A DNA stretch of 64,000 nucleotides from JASGIT01 sp047601665 (GTDB taxonomy: Bacteria; Pseudomonadota; Gammaproteobacteria; Burkholderiales; Burkholderiaceae_C): contig JASGIT010000001.1 of NCBI GenBank assembly GCA_047601665.1, forward strand, positions 3,844,001 to 3,908,000, in the 5' to 3' direction. A program made the translations under genes and the position numbers. This document shows positions 53,405-62,095 of the stretch, one piece after another. The notes under the pieces were generated by a model, which was not told the origin of the DNA, made no database searches, and saw only the letters and a list, made by a program, of their open reading frames with translations. Every line of letters begins with the position of its first letter. Positions within the stretch are counted from its first letter, which is position 1.

Positions 53405-54042
53405 AGCCAGCCCCTGCCGCTGACGGCGCGGTGGAGTTGCTGCCAAACCTGTTCGCGCTCCTGCGCGGAGTCGATGCGCGCAAAGCGCTGCGGCGCGGCG
53501 GCGGCGCGGGCGGCGTAGCCTGCGGACACGCGGCGGAAGAAGTCGTGCGGCTGGGCCTCGAAGCGGTCCGGCACGCGGGCGTGGGCGAGGCGCTGGGCGG
53601 CGATTTCCACGGGCAAGTCGAACCATACGGTCAAATCGGGTTCGAGCATCAAATGGGCATCCAGCCCAGTATCCGTCTGCGCCAGCCGCTCCAAAAGAGA
53701 TAGCACCTGGATATCGAAGCCGCGCCCTGCCCCCTGGTAGGCAAAGGTGGCGTCGGTAAAGCGGTCGCAGAGCACGACCTCGCCGCGCGCCAGCGCCGGG
53801 GTAATTTTCTGCACCAGGTGGTCACGCCGGGCGGCGAAGACCAGCAGCGATTCGGTCAGCGCGTCCATGGCGTCGTGCAGCAGCAGTGCGCGCAGCTTTT
53901 CGGCCAGCGGCGTGCCGCCCGGCTCGCGCGTGAGGGTGACGGCGCGGCCTGCGGCGCGGAAGGCCTGGGCCAGCGCCTCGATGTGCGAGGACTTGCCCGC
54001 GCCGTCTATGCCCTCGAAGGTGATGAACAGGCCGCTGGTCAT
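53401..54042 (-). CDS. tmk: Thymidylate kinase
   Basis: This 213-residue P-loop kinase phosphorylates dTMP to dTDP. It shows [14 protein letters not shown] near the start (P-loop 10-18), [32 protein letters not shown] and a LID-like segment [17 protein letters not shown]. It overlaps mltG upstream and holB downstream by ATGA, part of the mltG-tmk-holB-pilZ-tatD unit. Confidence 0.95.
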   Translation of the reverse strand: MTSGLFITFEGIDGAGKSSHIEALAQAFRAAGRAVTLTREPGGTPLAEKLRALLLHDAMDALTESLLVFAARRDHLVQKITPALARGEVVLCDRFTDATFAYQGAGRGFDIQVLSLLERLAQTDTGLDAHLMLEPDLTVWFDLPVEIAAQRLAHARVPDRFEAQPHDFFRRVSAGYAARAAAAPQRFARIDSAQEREQVWQQLHRAVSGRGWL

Positions 54043-55070
54043 GGGGTGCTTTCAGAAGCTGCCGGGGCTTTGCCGCGCTGGTAGCGGTTGACGGCGCGGT
54101 TGTGCTCCTCCAGCGTGGCGCTGAAGTGGCTGGAGCCGTCGCCCCGGGCCACGAAGTACAGCGCCTGCGTGGCCTCGGGCTGCACCGCCGCCATCAGCGC
54201 GGCCTTGCCGGGCATGGCGATGGGCGTGGGCGGCAGGCCGGGGCGGGTGTAGGTGTTCCAGGGCGTGTCGGCCAGCAGGTCGCGGCGGCGCAGGTTGCCG
54301 TCGAATTTCTCGCCCAGGCCGTAGATGACGGTGGGGTCGGTCTGCAGCAACATGCCCGCGCGCAGGCGGTTGGTGAACACACCGGCGATCAGGGCGCGGT
54401 CCGCCGCGCGGCCCGTTTCCTTTTCGACGATGCTGGCGAGGATCAGCGCCTCGTCGGCGGATTTCAAAGGCGTGTCTGCGGCGTGCTGCGCCCAGGCTGC
54501 CGCCAGGCGGCGGTCCATGGCGGTCAGGGCGCGGCGCAGCAGGGCCAGTTCGCCGCTGCCCTTGGCGTAGGCGTAGGTGTCGGGGAAGAAACGGCCCTCG
54601 GGCAGCGTGCCCGCGCGGCCCAGTTGTTCCATCAGCGCGGCGTCGGTCAGCGGCGTGGCGTCGTGCTTGAGCGACTCTTCGCGCGCCAGCGCGGCGCGCA
54701 GTTGGCGCCAGTTCCAGCCTTCGACGATGGTCAGTGCGCGCAGGGTGGCTTCGCCGCGCGCCAGCATCAGCAGCAACCCGTAAGGCGTGGCGCCCGCGGT
54801 GATTTCATAGTTGCCCGCCTTGATGAGCCGGTCCTTGCCCGACACGCGGAACCAGGCATAGAGCAGCCGCGCATCGGTGCGCACGCCCGCCTTCACCACG
54901 TCGCGCGCCACGCCGCGCGGGGTGGTGCCGGGCTCGACTTCCAGTTCCAGCGTCTGCGCCCCGCCCAGATCCAGCGGCTGGTGCAACCACCAAGCCACGC
55001 CAGCGGCCGCGCCCGCCGCGATCAACAGCAACAAAACCAGCAAGCGACGCACAACCCTAGCGACCCCCAT
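54039..55070 (-). CDS. mltG: Endolytic murein transglycosylase MltG
   Basis: At 343 residues, one N-terminal membrane helix ([20 protein letters not shown]) anchors a periplasmic YceG domain. The catalytic Glu is in [27 protein letters not shown], and the family motifs [12 protein letters not shown] and YNTY-like [18 protein letters not shown] follow. MltG cleaves nascent glycan strands and sets their length. It is the first gene of the minus-strand operon that includes tmk and holB, and is divergent from ygfZ. Confidence 0.94.
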   Translation of the reverse strand: MGVARVVRRLLVLLLLIAAGAAAGVAWWLHQPLDLGGAQTLELEVEPGTTPRGVARDVVKAGVRTDARLLYAWFRVSGKDRLIKAGNYEITAGATPYGLLLMLARGEATLRALTIVEGWNWRQLRAALAREESLKHDATPLTDAALMEQLGRAGTLPEGRFFPDTYAYAKGSGELALLRRALTAMDRRLAAAWAQHAADTPLKSADEALILASIVEKETGRAADRALIAGVFTNRLRAGMLLQTDPTVIYGLGEKFDGNLRRRDLLADTPWNTYTRPGLPPTPIAMPGKAALMAAVQPEATQALYFVARGDGSSHFSATLEEHNRAVNRYQRGKAPAASESTP

Positions 55071-55099
55071 GAAAAGGAACCGGCCATGATAATTCAGCG

Positions 55100-56005
55100 A
55101 TGACTCATCTCCTGAACGGTATTGCCCCCCTGCCCCACCTGGGCGTAATCCGCGTGCACGGCGAGGACGCCGCCGCCTTTTTGCACGGCCAATTGACGCA
55201 GGACTTCGCGCTGCTGGATCTGCAGCACGCCCGGCTCGCGGCCTTTTTGTCGGCCAAAGGGCGGATGCAGGCGAGTTTCATCGCCTTCAAGCGCAGCGCC
55301 GACGAGGTGCTGCTGGTCTGCAGCCGCGACCTGCTCGCGCCCACGCTCAAGCGCCTGAGCATGTTCGTGCTGCGCGCCAAGGCGAAGCTGACCGACGCCA
55401 GCGCCGACTTCACCCTGCTCGGGCTGGCCGGGGATGCTATCAATGGAATAGCTGCCAGCGCTCTACCTGCCTGGTCTAGCAGCCAATCAGGCCCTGCAAC
55501 CGTCATTGCGCTGCCGCCTGCCGACGGCACGCCCCGCGCGCTGTGGGTGGCCCCCGTGGGCACGCCCGCGCCCGAAGGGGTGGCGCTGTCCGCCGACCTG
55601 TGGCTCTGGGGCGAGGTGAAGAGCGGCGTGGCCACGCTCTCGGCCCCGGTGGTGGATGCCTTTGTGCCGCAGATGCTCAATTACGAATCGGTGGGCGGCG
55701 TGAACTTCAAGAAAGGCTGCTACCCCGGCCAGGAGGTGGTGGCGCGCAGCCAGTTCCGCGGCACGCTCAAGCGGCGCGCCTACATCGCCCATGCGGATGC
55801 ACCCATCGCCGTGGGGGCCGAGGTGTTCCGCGCCAGCGACGCGGAGCAACCCTGCGGCACCGTGGTGCAGGCCGCCGCCGCGCCTGACGGGGGCATGGAC
55901 GCCATCGTGAGCCTGCAAATCGCGGCAGCGGGCGACGCGCTGTGCGTGGGCGATACGGCGCTGGCGCTGCTGCCCCTGCCCTACCCGCTGCTCGAAGACA
56001 TCTGA
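55100..56005 (+). CDS. ygfZ: Folate-binding Fe-S cluster repair protein YgfZ
   Basis: This 301-residue GcvT-like protein has the hallmark FKKGCYPGQEVVARS motif and the N-terminal FLHGQLTQDF...AFLSAKGRM segment. YgfZ binds tetrahydrofolate and helps maintain certain iron-sulfur enzymes. Residues ~115-131 (INGIAASALPAWSSSQS) are encoded by interspersed repeat copy 6, which is in frame and does not introduce a stop. The 3' end overlaps the convergent ATPase gene by 25 bp. Confidence 0.9.
   Translation: MTHLLNGIAPLPHLGVIRVHGEDAAAFLHGQLTQDFALLDLQHARLAAFLSAKGRMQASFIAFKRSADEVLLVCSRDLLAPTLKRLSMFVLRAKAKLTDASADFTLLGLAGDAINGIAASALPAWSSSQSGPATVIALPPADGTPRALWVAPVGTPAPEGVALSADLWLWGEVKSGVATLSAPVVDAFVPQMLNYESVGGVNFKKGCYPGQEVVARSQFRGTLKRRAYIAHADAPIAVGAEVFRASDAEQPCGTVVQAAAAPDGGMDAIVSLQIAAAGDALCVGDTALALLPLPYPLLEDI
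55447..55494. repeat. Short interspersed repeat, copy 6, inside ygfZ
   Basis: The plus strand reads AATAGCTGCCAGCGCT, then a diverged middle, then GGTCTAGCAGCCAATCAGG. It matches the 5' core and the 3' end of the intergenic copies. It is read in frame as part of YgfZ. Confidence 0.6.
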
Positions 56006-57174
56006 GCCGCCAGTTCCACCACCCCGATGGCCTGCGCGCCGTGGCGCAGTGGAAAGCGCTCGGTGCCGGGGTACACCACCCAGCGCTGCTCGACCCCGAG
56101 GTCATCGCACGCCTGGCTGAAGCCGCGCGCGGCGGACGGAGCGCTGGAGCGCTTAACCTCGATGGCCGTCCGCGCGCGGCCGCCGCGTTCGATGAGCAGG
56201 TCGATCTCCGCGCCCTCGTGCGTGCGGTAGAACCAGAGGCGGTCGCCCGCAGGCAGGCGCTGGGCCAAGGTTTCCACCACCATGCCCTCGAAGCTGGCGC
56301 CCGCCACGGGGTGGCCCAGCACGTCGTCGAGCGTCTGCAGGCCCAGCAGGGCGTGCACCAGGCCGCTGTTGCGCACGTAGACCTTGGGCGACTTGACCAG
56401 CCGCTTGCCCATGTTGGCGGACCATGGGCTCAGGCGGCGGATGAGTTGCAGGTCGGCCAGCAGATCGACGTAGCGCGCCAGCGTGGGGGCACTGACGCCC
56501 AGGCTGGCCGCCAGTTGCGCCTGGTTGAGCAGGCCGCCCTGCTGGTGCGCCAGCATGGTCCAGAGCCGGCCCAGCGCCTCGGCGGGCATACGCGGCGCGA
56601 ACATGGGCACGTCGCGTTCGAGGTAGGAGCGGATGAAATCCTGCCGCCACGCAAAGCTGCGCGCATCGCCATCGGCCAGCAGGCTGTCGGGAAAACCGCC
56701 CCGGCTCCACAGCGCGTCCAGCGGCAGCCGGGCCGCCGCGGCTTCGTCGGCGGCCACCGGCGCCATGTCGAGGTAGGCCACGCGCCCGGCCAGGCTTTCG
56801 CTGGATTGGCGCATCAGGTCGATGGCCGCCGAACCCAGCAGCAGGAAATGCCCATGGCGCTGGCCGGCAGCGCGGCGCTCGTCGATCAGGCCGCGCAGCA
56901 CGGCAAAAATCTCGGGGGCGCGGTGGATTTCGTCGATGACCACCAGCTTGGGCGCCTGCAAGCGCAGGTAGGCTTCCGCATCATCGAGCCGCCTGCGGTC
57001 GGACGGCAGTTCCAGGTCGAGGTAGACGGCCCCCTGCGGCCAGGTGGCCGCGATCTGCCGGGCCAGCGTGGTCTTGCCCACCTGGCGCGGCCCGAGCAGC
57101 ACCACGGCAGGCGCGGCATGGGTCAGCCGGTCAACGACGGTGGGGGCGATGGCGCGGGGGATGGAGGGAGTCAT
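55981..57174 (-). CDS. AAA+ ATPase with DUF4143 domain
   Basis: This 397-residue protein has P-loop GPRQVGKTT at 28-36, Walker B LVVIDEIHRAPEIF, and the sensor LLLGSAAIDLM. A C-terminal DUF4143 region follows: SLGVSAPTLARYVDLLADLQLIRRL, KSPKVYVRNSGLVHALLG and FYRTHEGAEIDLLI, with nuclease-like EVK ending IEVKRSS. Such ATPases are widespread, often transferred, and sometimes tied to toxin-antitoxin or defence roles; no partner gene is seen here. The stop lies inside the end of convergent ygfZ. Confidence 0.87.
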   Translation of the reverse strand: MTPSIPRAIAPTVVDRLTHAAPAVVLLGPRQVGKTTLARQIAATWPQGAVYLDLELPSDRRRLDDAEAYLRLQAPKLVVIDEIHRAPEIFAVLRGLIDERRAAGQRHGHFLLLGSAAIDLMRQSSESLAGRVAYLDMAPVAADEAAAARLPLDALWSRGGFPDSLLADGDARSFAWRQDFIRSYLERDVPMFAPRMPAEALGRLWTMLAHQQGGLLNQAQLAASLGVSAPTLARYVDLLADLQLIRRLSPWSANMGKRLVKSPKVYVRNSGLVHALLGLQTLDDVLGHPVAGASFEGMVVETLAQRLPAGDRLWFYRTHEGAEIDLLIERGGRARTAIEVKRSSAPSAARGFSQACDDLGVEQRWVVYPGTERFPLRHGAQAIGVVELAAQMSSSSG

Positions 57175-57254
57175 TATTCCTGAAAATCATACAGCACACT
57201 TTTGATTTTCAGGGATATTAATCTCATCCCTCTGCCATGCAGTCCAGAAGATTT

Positions 57255-57303
57255 GAAGCCGAATCAGCCTCCAGCCCTTATGTAGCAGGCGCTGGCAGCT
57301 ATG
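57255..57303. repeat. Short interspersed repeat, copy 5
   Basis: The minus strand reads ATAGCTGCCAGCGCCT, then GCTACATAAGGGC, then TGGAGGCTGATTCGG. Its TAG is the stop codon (57299-57301) of the thioesterase-GNAT gene. Confidence 0.75.
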
Positions 57304-58171
57304 CCAACGATAGCGCCATGCTGATGTGGGGCAGCCCCGCTTCTTCATACACCTCGCCCTGCGCGGCAAAGCCCAGCCGTTCGTAGAAGCGCCGGGCGCT
57401 GACCTGCGCGTGCAGGATGACGGTGTGGTCGCCGCGCGCGCGGGCGGCCTGCACCAGGGCCAGCAGCAGGTCGCGGCCCACGCCGCTGCCGCGCAACATG
57501 CGGTCCACGGCCATGCGGCCGATGCGGCCCACGCCGGGCTCCTGGCGCGTGAGGCGGCCCGTACCCACGCACTGGCCCAGCTGGTTGAGCACGATGGCGT
57601 GCAGGGCGGTGGCGTCGTATTCGTCGGCTTCGAGCTCGGCGGGGATGCCCTGCTCGTGCACGAACACCTCCATGCGCAGGCGCAGCGCGTCGCGGCCCAG
57701 GGTGTTCCAGTCGCCGGTGCGCACGGTGGTCACGCCCTGGCCCGCCTCATAGGCTTCGAACAGGCCGCGCAGCGCGGGCGGCACGGGGCGCGCGGTCTGC
57801 GTGGCGGGGTTGGCGAAGACGTAGACCAGTTCGGCGGACACGAGCAGCCGGTCGCCCGCGAAGATGCCCGATACGAACCGCATGGACGAGTTGCCCACCT
57901 GCGCGCAGCGCATCCCCACGTCGAGCCAGTCGTCCATGCGGGCGCTGGCGTGGTATTCGAGCGTGGCTTTCTTCAGGTAGACGTCGCCGTCCAGCCGGGC
58001 CATGCCGGACTCGTAGGGCATGGCCAGCACGCGCCAGTATTCGGCCATGGCCGTGTCGATGTAGGTGAGGTAGTGGCCGTTGAAGACGATTTTCTGCATG
58101 TCCACCTCGGCCCAGCGCACGCGCAGGCGGTGGATGCAGCGGAAGTCGGAGCGGCGGAGGGTGTCGGTCAT
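57299..58171 (-). CDS. Fusion of YbgC-type thioesterase and GNAT acetyltransferase
   Basis: This 290-residue protein has two domains. Residues ~8-135 form a 4-hydroxybenzoyl-CoA thioesterase/YbgC hotdog domain (RVRWAEVDMQKIVFNGHYLTYIDTAMAEYW, VYLKKATLEYHASARMDD). Residues ~150-290 form a GNAT domain (RMEVFVHEQGIPAELEADEYD, GRIGRMAVDRMLRGSGVGRDLLLALVQ, ARRFYERLGF). The hotdog domain would hydrolyse acyl-CoA esters and the GNAT domain transfers acyl groups from CoA, so both act on CoA thioesters. It overlaps the downstream hydrolase gene region by ATGA; the stop is supplied by repeat copy 5. Confidence 0.88.
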   Translation of the reverse strand: MTDTLRRSDFRCIHRLRVRWAEVDMQKIVFNGHYLTYIDTAMAEYWRVLAMPYESGMARLDGDVYLKKATLEYHASARMDDWLDVGMRCAQVGNSSMRFVSGIFAGDRLLVSAELVYVFANPATQTARPVPPALRGLFEAYEAGQGVTTVRTGDWNTLGRDALRLRMEVFVHEQGIPAELEADEYDATALHAIVLNQLGQCVGTGRLTRQEPGVGRIGRMAVDRMLRGSGVGRDLLLALVQAARARGDHTVILHAQVSARRFYERLGFAAQGEVYEEAGLPHISMALSLA

Positions 58172-59127
58172 TCAGTTTTTTCCAGGGCAAAGGCTTGGCG
58201 CAGCGCGCGCGCCGCGTCGGCGTGGGCTTGGCGCGCCTGGGGAATGGCGCGGCCCATCTTGATGAATTCGTGGGTGACGCCACGGTAGATTTCCAAGTCC
58301 ACCGCCACGCCGGCGGCGCGCAGCAGGTCGGCGTACATCACGCCCTCGTCCACCAGCGGGTCGCATTCGGCCAGGCCGAACCAGGCGGGGGCCAGGCCTT
58401 CGGCGTCGGGCAGGAACAAGGGGGCGAAGCGCCAATCCTCGCGCTGCGCCCGGGTCACGTAGTGGCTGAAGAACCAGGTGATGGAGGCTTCTTCGAGCAC
58501 GTAGCCGCGCGCGTAGGTGGCGTGCGAGGGGGTGTCCTGGTGCGCGGCGCAGCCGGGGTAGAACAGCAGTTGCAGGGCCAGCGGCAGCCCCGCGTCGCGG
58601 GCCTGGACGGCGCAGGCGGCGGAGAGCGTGCCGCCCGCGCTGTCGCCGCCCACGGCGATGCGCGCGGGGTCTGCGCCCAATTCCCGGGCATGGTGCGCCA
58701 GCCATTGCAGCGCGTCCCACGCATCGTCGTGCGCGATGGGGAAGGCGTGCTCGGGCGCGAGCCGGTAGTCCACCGACACGACCATGCAGCCCGCGAGCCG
58801 CGCGAGTTCGCGGCACAGCACGTCGTGCGTGGACACGCTGCCGATGGTGAAGCCGCCGCCGTGCAGGTACAGCAGCAGGGGCAGACCCTGGTCCGCGCCG
58901 GGCGCATACAGGCGCGCGGGCAGCGGGTGGCCGTCGCGCGCGGGGATGCGCAGGTCTTCCACGCGCGGCAGCGCGGCCTTGGGCACTTCGAGCACGCCCG
59001 CGCCGGCTTCGTAGGCGGCGCGGGCCTGGGCGGGCGGCAGCGTGTACAGCGGCGGGTGGCCCGCGCGCGCCATGCGGTCGATGACGCTGCGCATCTGGGG
59101 GGTGAGAGGAGCGGGTTTCAGGGTCAC
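58168..59127 (-). CDS. Alpha/beta-hydrolase of the hormone-sensitive lipase family
   Basis: This 319-residue hydrolase has the oxyanion motif LYLHGGGFTIGS, nucleophile elbow VGGDSAGGTLSA, an acid in the AECDPLVDEG segment and a His in YRGVTHEFI. This is the complete HSL-type (family IV) esterase set. It likely acts on short-chain esters in the cytoplasm; no signal peptide is present. ATGA overlaps link it to the hydratase-like gene upstream and the thioesterase-GNAT gene downstream. Confidence 0.92.
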   Translation of the reverse strand: MTLKPAPLTPQMRSVIDRMARAGHPPLYTLPPAQARAAYEAGAGVLEVPKAALPRVEDLRIPARDGHPLPARLYAPGADQGLPLLLYLHGGGFTIGSVSTHDVLCRELARLAGCMVVSVDYRLAPEHAFPIAHDDAWDALQWLAHHARELGADPARIAVGGDSAGGTLSAACAVQARDAGLPLALQLLFYPGCAAHQDTPSHATYARGYVLEEASITWFFSHYVTRAQREDWRFAPLFLPDAEGLAPAWFGLAECDPLVDEGVMYADLLRAAGVAVDLEIYRGVTHEFIKMGRAIPQARQAHADAARALRQAFALEKTE

Positions 59128-60062
59128 TTGAAATGTACGGTCACGGGTTGCGCGCCGGGCAGGCCGGCGTAGGTGGCGGTCACGCTCAGGCCCGGCTTGG
59201 GCGGGGTCAACGGCGAGAAGGAGCCCAGGCTGATCAGGTCGCCCGGCTGCATGGCCAGGCCCTCCTGCGCCAGCGCCTGGGCCAGCCAGACCACGGCATT
59301 GAGCGGGTGGCCGAGGATATCGCTGCCCTTGCCCTGGGCGATCTGCGCGCCCTGGCCGTCGGCCAGGGTGATGGTCATGGCCTGGAGCGCGTCGAGCATC
59401 GCATAGCGCTCAGCGCGCAACGCGGGCACGGCGATGGGCGCGCCCGCCACGCCAGCGCGTGCACCCACGTTGATCGCGCCCACGGCCGGGCCGTTGAGTT
59501 GCGGCGGGGCCTGCACCAGCAGGTCGGGCAGTTCGATGAACGGGATGATCTGGTCGATGGACTCCATCACCTCGGCGGGCGTGCGCGCCTGGTTGACGGC
59601 GGCGCTTTTCACCCGCACGAGCATGTCGGCCTCGTAGAGCGGGCGCGCGCCGAAGGCCGCATCCACCGTCGCGCCGCTTTGCAGCACCATGCCTTCGTAC
59701 AGCTTGCCCCACACGGGCTTGTCGGTGCCGAAGCGCTTTTGCACCGCCGGGTTGGTCAGGCCCGCCTTGTAGCCCACCACCTTGCCCAGCCTCGCAGCCA
59801 GCAGCGCGTTGAACTTGGCGCGGGTGCAGGCGGCGTCGGCGTCCGTTTGCGCCTCGAGGTTGGCGGCGGGGGTCTTGGCGAAGTAGTGCGCGGCCAGGTC
59901 GGCCGCCTGCGCGTCGGTCAGGCAGGCGGCGTGGGCGCTTGTCACGCAAGTGATACCCGCGATCAGGGCGATGGTGGTCTGCTTGAAAGCTATGTCTGCC
60001 TCCGTCTTATAAAGGTGGCAGCGATCGTATCCTCTGACCCCGCACTTCATCATGGCCTTCAT
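59124..60062 (-). CDS. Exported 2-keto-4-pentenoate hydratase/FAH-like protein
   Basis: The core resembles the MhpD/fumarylacetoacetase-like hydratase fold: VVGYKAGLTNPAVQKRFG, PVWGKLYEGM, YEADMLVRV, IPFIELPDL, GSDILGHPLNAVVWLAQALAQEG and LISLGSFSPL. Unlike cytoplasmic relatives, it has a signal-peptide-like stretch (TTIALIAGITCVTSAHA) and paired Cys residues (AACLTDAQ, ADAACTRA), so it is probably periplasmic. The start is uncertain: the only in-frame starts are 60062, 60053 and 60050, which leave a long charged leader and overlap the divergent dehydrogenase start. Confidence 0.75.
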   Translation of the reverse strand: MKAMMKCGVRGYDRCHLYKTEADIAFKQTTIALIAGITCVTSAHAACLTDAQAADLAAHYFAKTPAANLEAQTDADAACTRAKFNALLAARLGKVVGYKAGLTNPAVQKRFGTDKPVWGKLYEGMVLQSGATVDAAFGARPLYEADMLVRVKSAAVNQARTPAEVMESIDQIIPFIELPDLLVQAPPQLNGPAVGAINVGARAGVAGAPIAVPALRAERYAMLDALQAMTITLADGQGAQIAQGKGSDILGHPLNAVVWLAQALAQEGLAMQPGDLISLGSFSPLTPPKPGLSVTATYAGLPGAQPVTVHFK

Positions 60063-61188
60063 CAATTACGTCACCCAGATCCAGTTCGAATTCGGCGCCA
60101 TCCGCCTGCTGCCGCAGGAGTGCGCGCGCGTGGGCATCACCAAACCCCTGATCGTCACCGACCAGGGCGTGAAGGCCGCGGGCGTGCTGCAAAAAGCGCT
60201 GGACGCGCTGCCCGGCCTGCCCGTGGCCGTGTTCGACCAGACGCCCTCCAACCCCACCGAGGCCGCCGTGCGCGCCGCCGTCGCAATCTACAAGGCGCAG
60301 GGCTGCGACGGGCTGATCGCCGTGGGCGGCGGCTCGGCCATCGATTGCGCCAAGGGCATCGCCATCGCGGCCACGCACGAGGGGCCGCTCACGCACTACG
60401 CCACCATCGAGGGCGGCTCGCCGCGCATCACCAGCGCCGCCGCGCCGCTGATCGCCGTGCCCACCACCAGCGGCACGGGCAGCGAGGTGGCGCGCGGCGC
60501 GATCATCATCGTGGACGACCACCGCAAGCTCGGCTTCCACTCGTGGAGCCTGGTGCCCAAGGCCGCCATCTGCGACCCCGAGCTCACGCTGGGCCTGCCG
60601 CCCCTGCTCACGGCCGCCACGGGCATGGACGCGATCGCGCACTGCATGGAAACCTTCATGTCCGCCGCGTTCAACCCGCCCGCCGACGGCATCGCGCTGG
60701 ACGGGCTGGAGCGCGGCTGGGCCAGCATTGAAAAAGCCACGCGCGACGGCGGCGACCGCGACGCGCGCCTGGCCATGATGAGCGCGAGTATGCAGGGCGC
60801 CATGGCCTTCCAGAAAGGGCTGGGCTGCGTGCACTCGTTGAGCCACAGCCTGGGCGGAGTGAACCCGCGCCTGCACCACGGCACGCTCAACGCCATGTTC
60901 CTGCCCGCCGTGGTGCGCTTCAACGCCGAAGCCCCATCGGTCCAGAAGGAACGCCGCCTGGAGCGCATGGCGCACGCCATGGGCCTGGCCTCCGCCGGCG
61001 ACATTCCCGACGCCATCCGCGACATGAACGCGCGCCTGGGTCTGCCCACGGGGCTGGCCGCGATGGGCGTGGAGCCCGCCTGGTTCGGCAAGATCATCGA
61101 CGGCGCGCTGGCCGACCACTGCCACGGCACCAACCCGCGCATCGCGAGCCGGGACGACTACACGGCGATGCTGGAAACGTCGATGTAA
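60052..61188 (+). CDS. Iron-containing alcohol dehydrogenase
   Basis: This 378-residue group III alcohol dehydrogenase has the NAD-binding GGGSAIDCAKGIAI, PTTSGTGSEVARGAIIIV, and the metal-site motifs TGMDAIAHCMETF, GCVHSLSHSLGG and LHHGTLNAMFLP that provide the Asp and three His ligands. The substrate could be a short alcohol, a diol or 4-hydroxybutyrate-type compound and cannot be fixed from sequence alone. It is divergent from the hydratase-like gene with overlapping 5' ends. Confidence 0.93.
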   Translation: MAFINYVTQIQFEFGAIRLLPQECARVGITKPLIVTDQGVKAAGVLQKALDALPGLPVAVFDQTPSNPTEAAVRAAVAIYKAQGCDGLIAVGGGSAIDCAKGIAIAATHEGPLTHYATIEGGSPRITSAAAPLIAVPTTSGTGSEVARGAIIIVDDHRKLGFHSWSLVPKAAICDPELTLGLPPLLTAATGMDAIAHCMETFMSAAFNPPADGIALDGLERGWASIEKATRDGGDRDARLAMMSASMQGAMAFQKGLGCVHSLSHSLGGVNPRLHHGTLNAMFLPAVVRFNAEAPSVQKERRLERMAHAMGLASAGDIPDAIRDMNARLGLPTGLAAMGVEPAWFGKIIDGALADHCHGTNPRIASRDDYTAMLETSM

Positions 61189-61234
61189 GCGCGTATCGGA
61201 GCGCTCGCCATCCTGCCGAGCGCTCTTGACAGGG

Positions 61235-61263
61235 TTGAAATTTCGTCGTACCAGGCGCATAAT
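61235..61263 (+). promoter_or_regulatory. Putative sigma-70 promoter of the small-protein/infA/RRM operon
   Basis: TTGAAA (61235-61240) and CATAAT (61258-61263) are separated by exactly 17 bases. Transcription from here would leave an untranslated leader of roughly 240 nt before the first start at 61512. Confidence 0.5.
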
Positions 61264-61511
61264 GCCGTGGATGCACTGCTTCTTGCCCGCCTCTGCAGTG
61301 CTTGTCTGACAATACTTTGGCCGCTCCGGCCAGCATGTAGCCCCGCTTCGTGACCGAAGTGCATCGGCTGTCACTCCCAGCAGTACTGGCGCGCTTTCCG
61401 CAGATCCGTAACCTCCCTTCCCGGGTCTGCTCCACTCCAGCGGCGGTTGCCGTCAGGAACCTCCCCCTTTCCATCGATGGCTTGTGCCGCCCGCACACCA
61501 TCCGCTCTCGA

Positions 61512-61730
61512 ATGCCACAAAAACAAAACGCCGAGCGCGTTGGCAACTATGTTGTCACGCCGCTCACAAAGTCTGCCGAGCACGGCCTGTTTGCCGCGTC
61601 GGTTTCCATCCGACGCGGCATGTACGACCGCATCTTCCAATTCATCCCGTCCTTTGCCTGCGATATGCAGGCAGCGCAATATGCCCTGGCCGAAGGCCGC
61701 AACATGGTGTTGCGCAACCAGCTGGGTTAA
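61512..61730 (+). CDS. Small protein of unknown function
   Basis: The ATG at 61512 (MPQKQNAERVGNYVVTPL) gives 72 residues; upstream residues in the frame are low-complexity and unlikely to be translated. Features are VSIRRGMYDRIFQFIPSFACDMQAAQYALAEGRNMVLRN, which looks like a small basic alpha/beta fold with a helical C-terminus. I do not recognise a named family. It is 30 bp ahead of infA and followed by an RRM gene, suggesting a stress- or translation-related role, possibly cold-linked. That link is inference from context. Confidence 0.7.
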   Translation: MPQKQNAERVGNYVVTPLTKSAEHGLFAASVSIRRGMYDRIFQFIPSFACDMQAAQYALAEGRNMVLRNQLG

Positions 61731-61760
61731 TTCTTTCCTCACCACCGCCCAAGGAGATCC

Positions 61761-62024
61761 GTGGCCAAAGAAGAACTGATTGAAATGCAAGGGAAAGTCG
61801 ACGAAGTGCTTCCCGACACCCGCTACCGCGTGACCCTTGAAAACGGCCACCAGCTCATCGCCTACAGCGGCGGCAAGATGCGCAAGCACCGCATCCGGGT
61901 GCTCGCCGGGGACCGTGTGACATTGGAAATGTCCCCCTACGACCTCAACAAAGGGCGCATCACGTTCCGGCACATTGAAAACCGCTCCGGCGGCACCGGC
62001 ATGGCGCAGCGCCGCCGCCACTGA
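61761..62024 (+). CDS. infA: Translation initiation factor IF-1 (C-terminally extended)
   Basis: A GTG start at 61761 follows AAGGAGATCC and gives 87 residues. The S1-like OB fold is clear: [66 protein letters not shown]. It is longer than the usual 72 residues by a basic tail ([17 protein letters not shown]). IF-1 binds the 30S A site. Location away from the ribosomal-protein cluster and beside an RRM gene suggests this is a second, accessory infA copy. Confidence 0.93.
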   Translation: MAKEELIEMQGKVDEVLPDTRYRVTLENGHQLIAYSGGKMRKHRIRVLAGDRVTLEMSPYDLNKGRITFRHIENRSGGTGMAQRRRH

Positions 62025-62095
62025 ACGCCAGCCCCTCTCACCTCCCTGGCCGCAACCGCCGTGGATGCGGTCCTTCACTCTCCAGAAAGATCATC

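Noticed and set aside
53688..53712. Possible degenerate interspersed repeat in tmk (GAGATAGCACC)
   Set aside because: Only a short partial match to the core, no match to the middle or end, and the protein is ordinary there.
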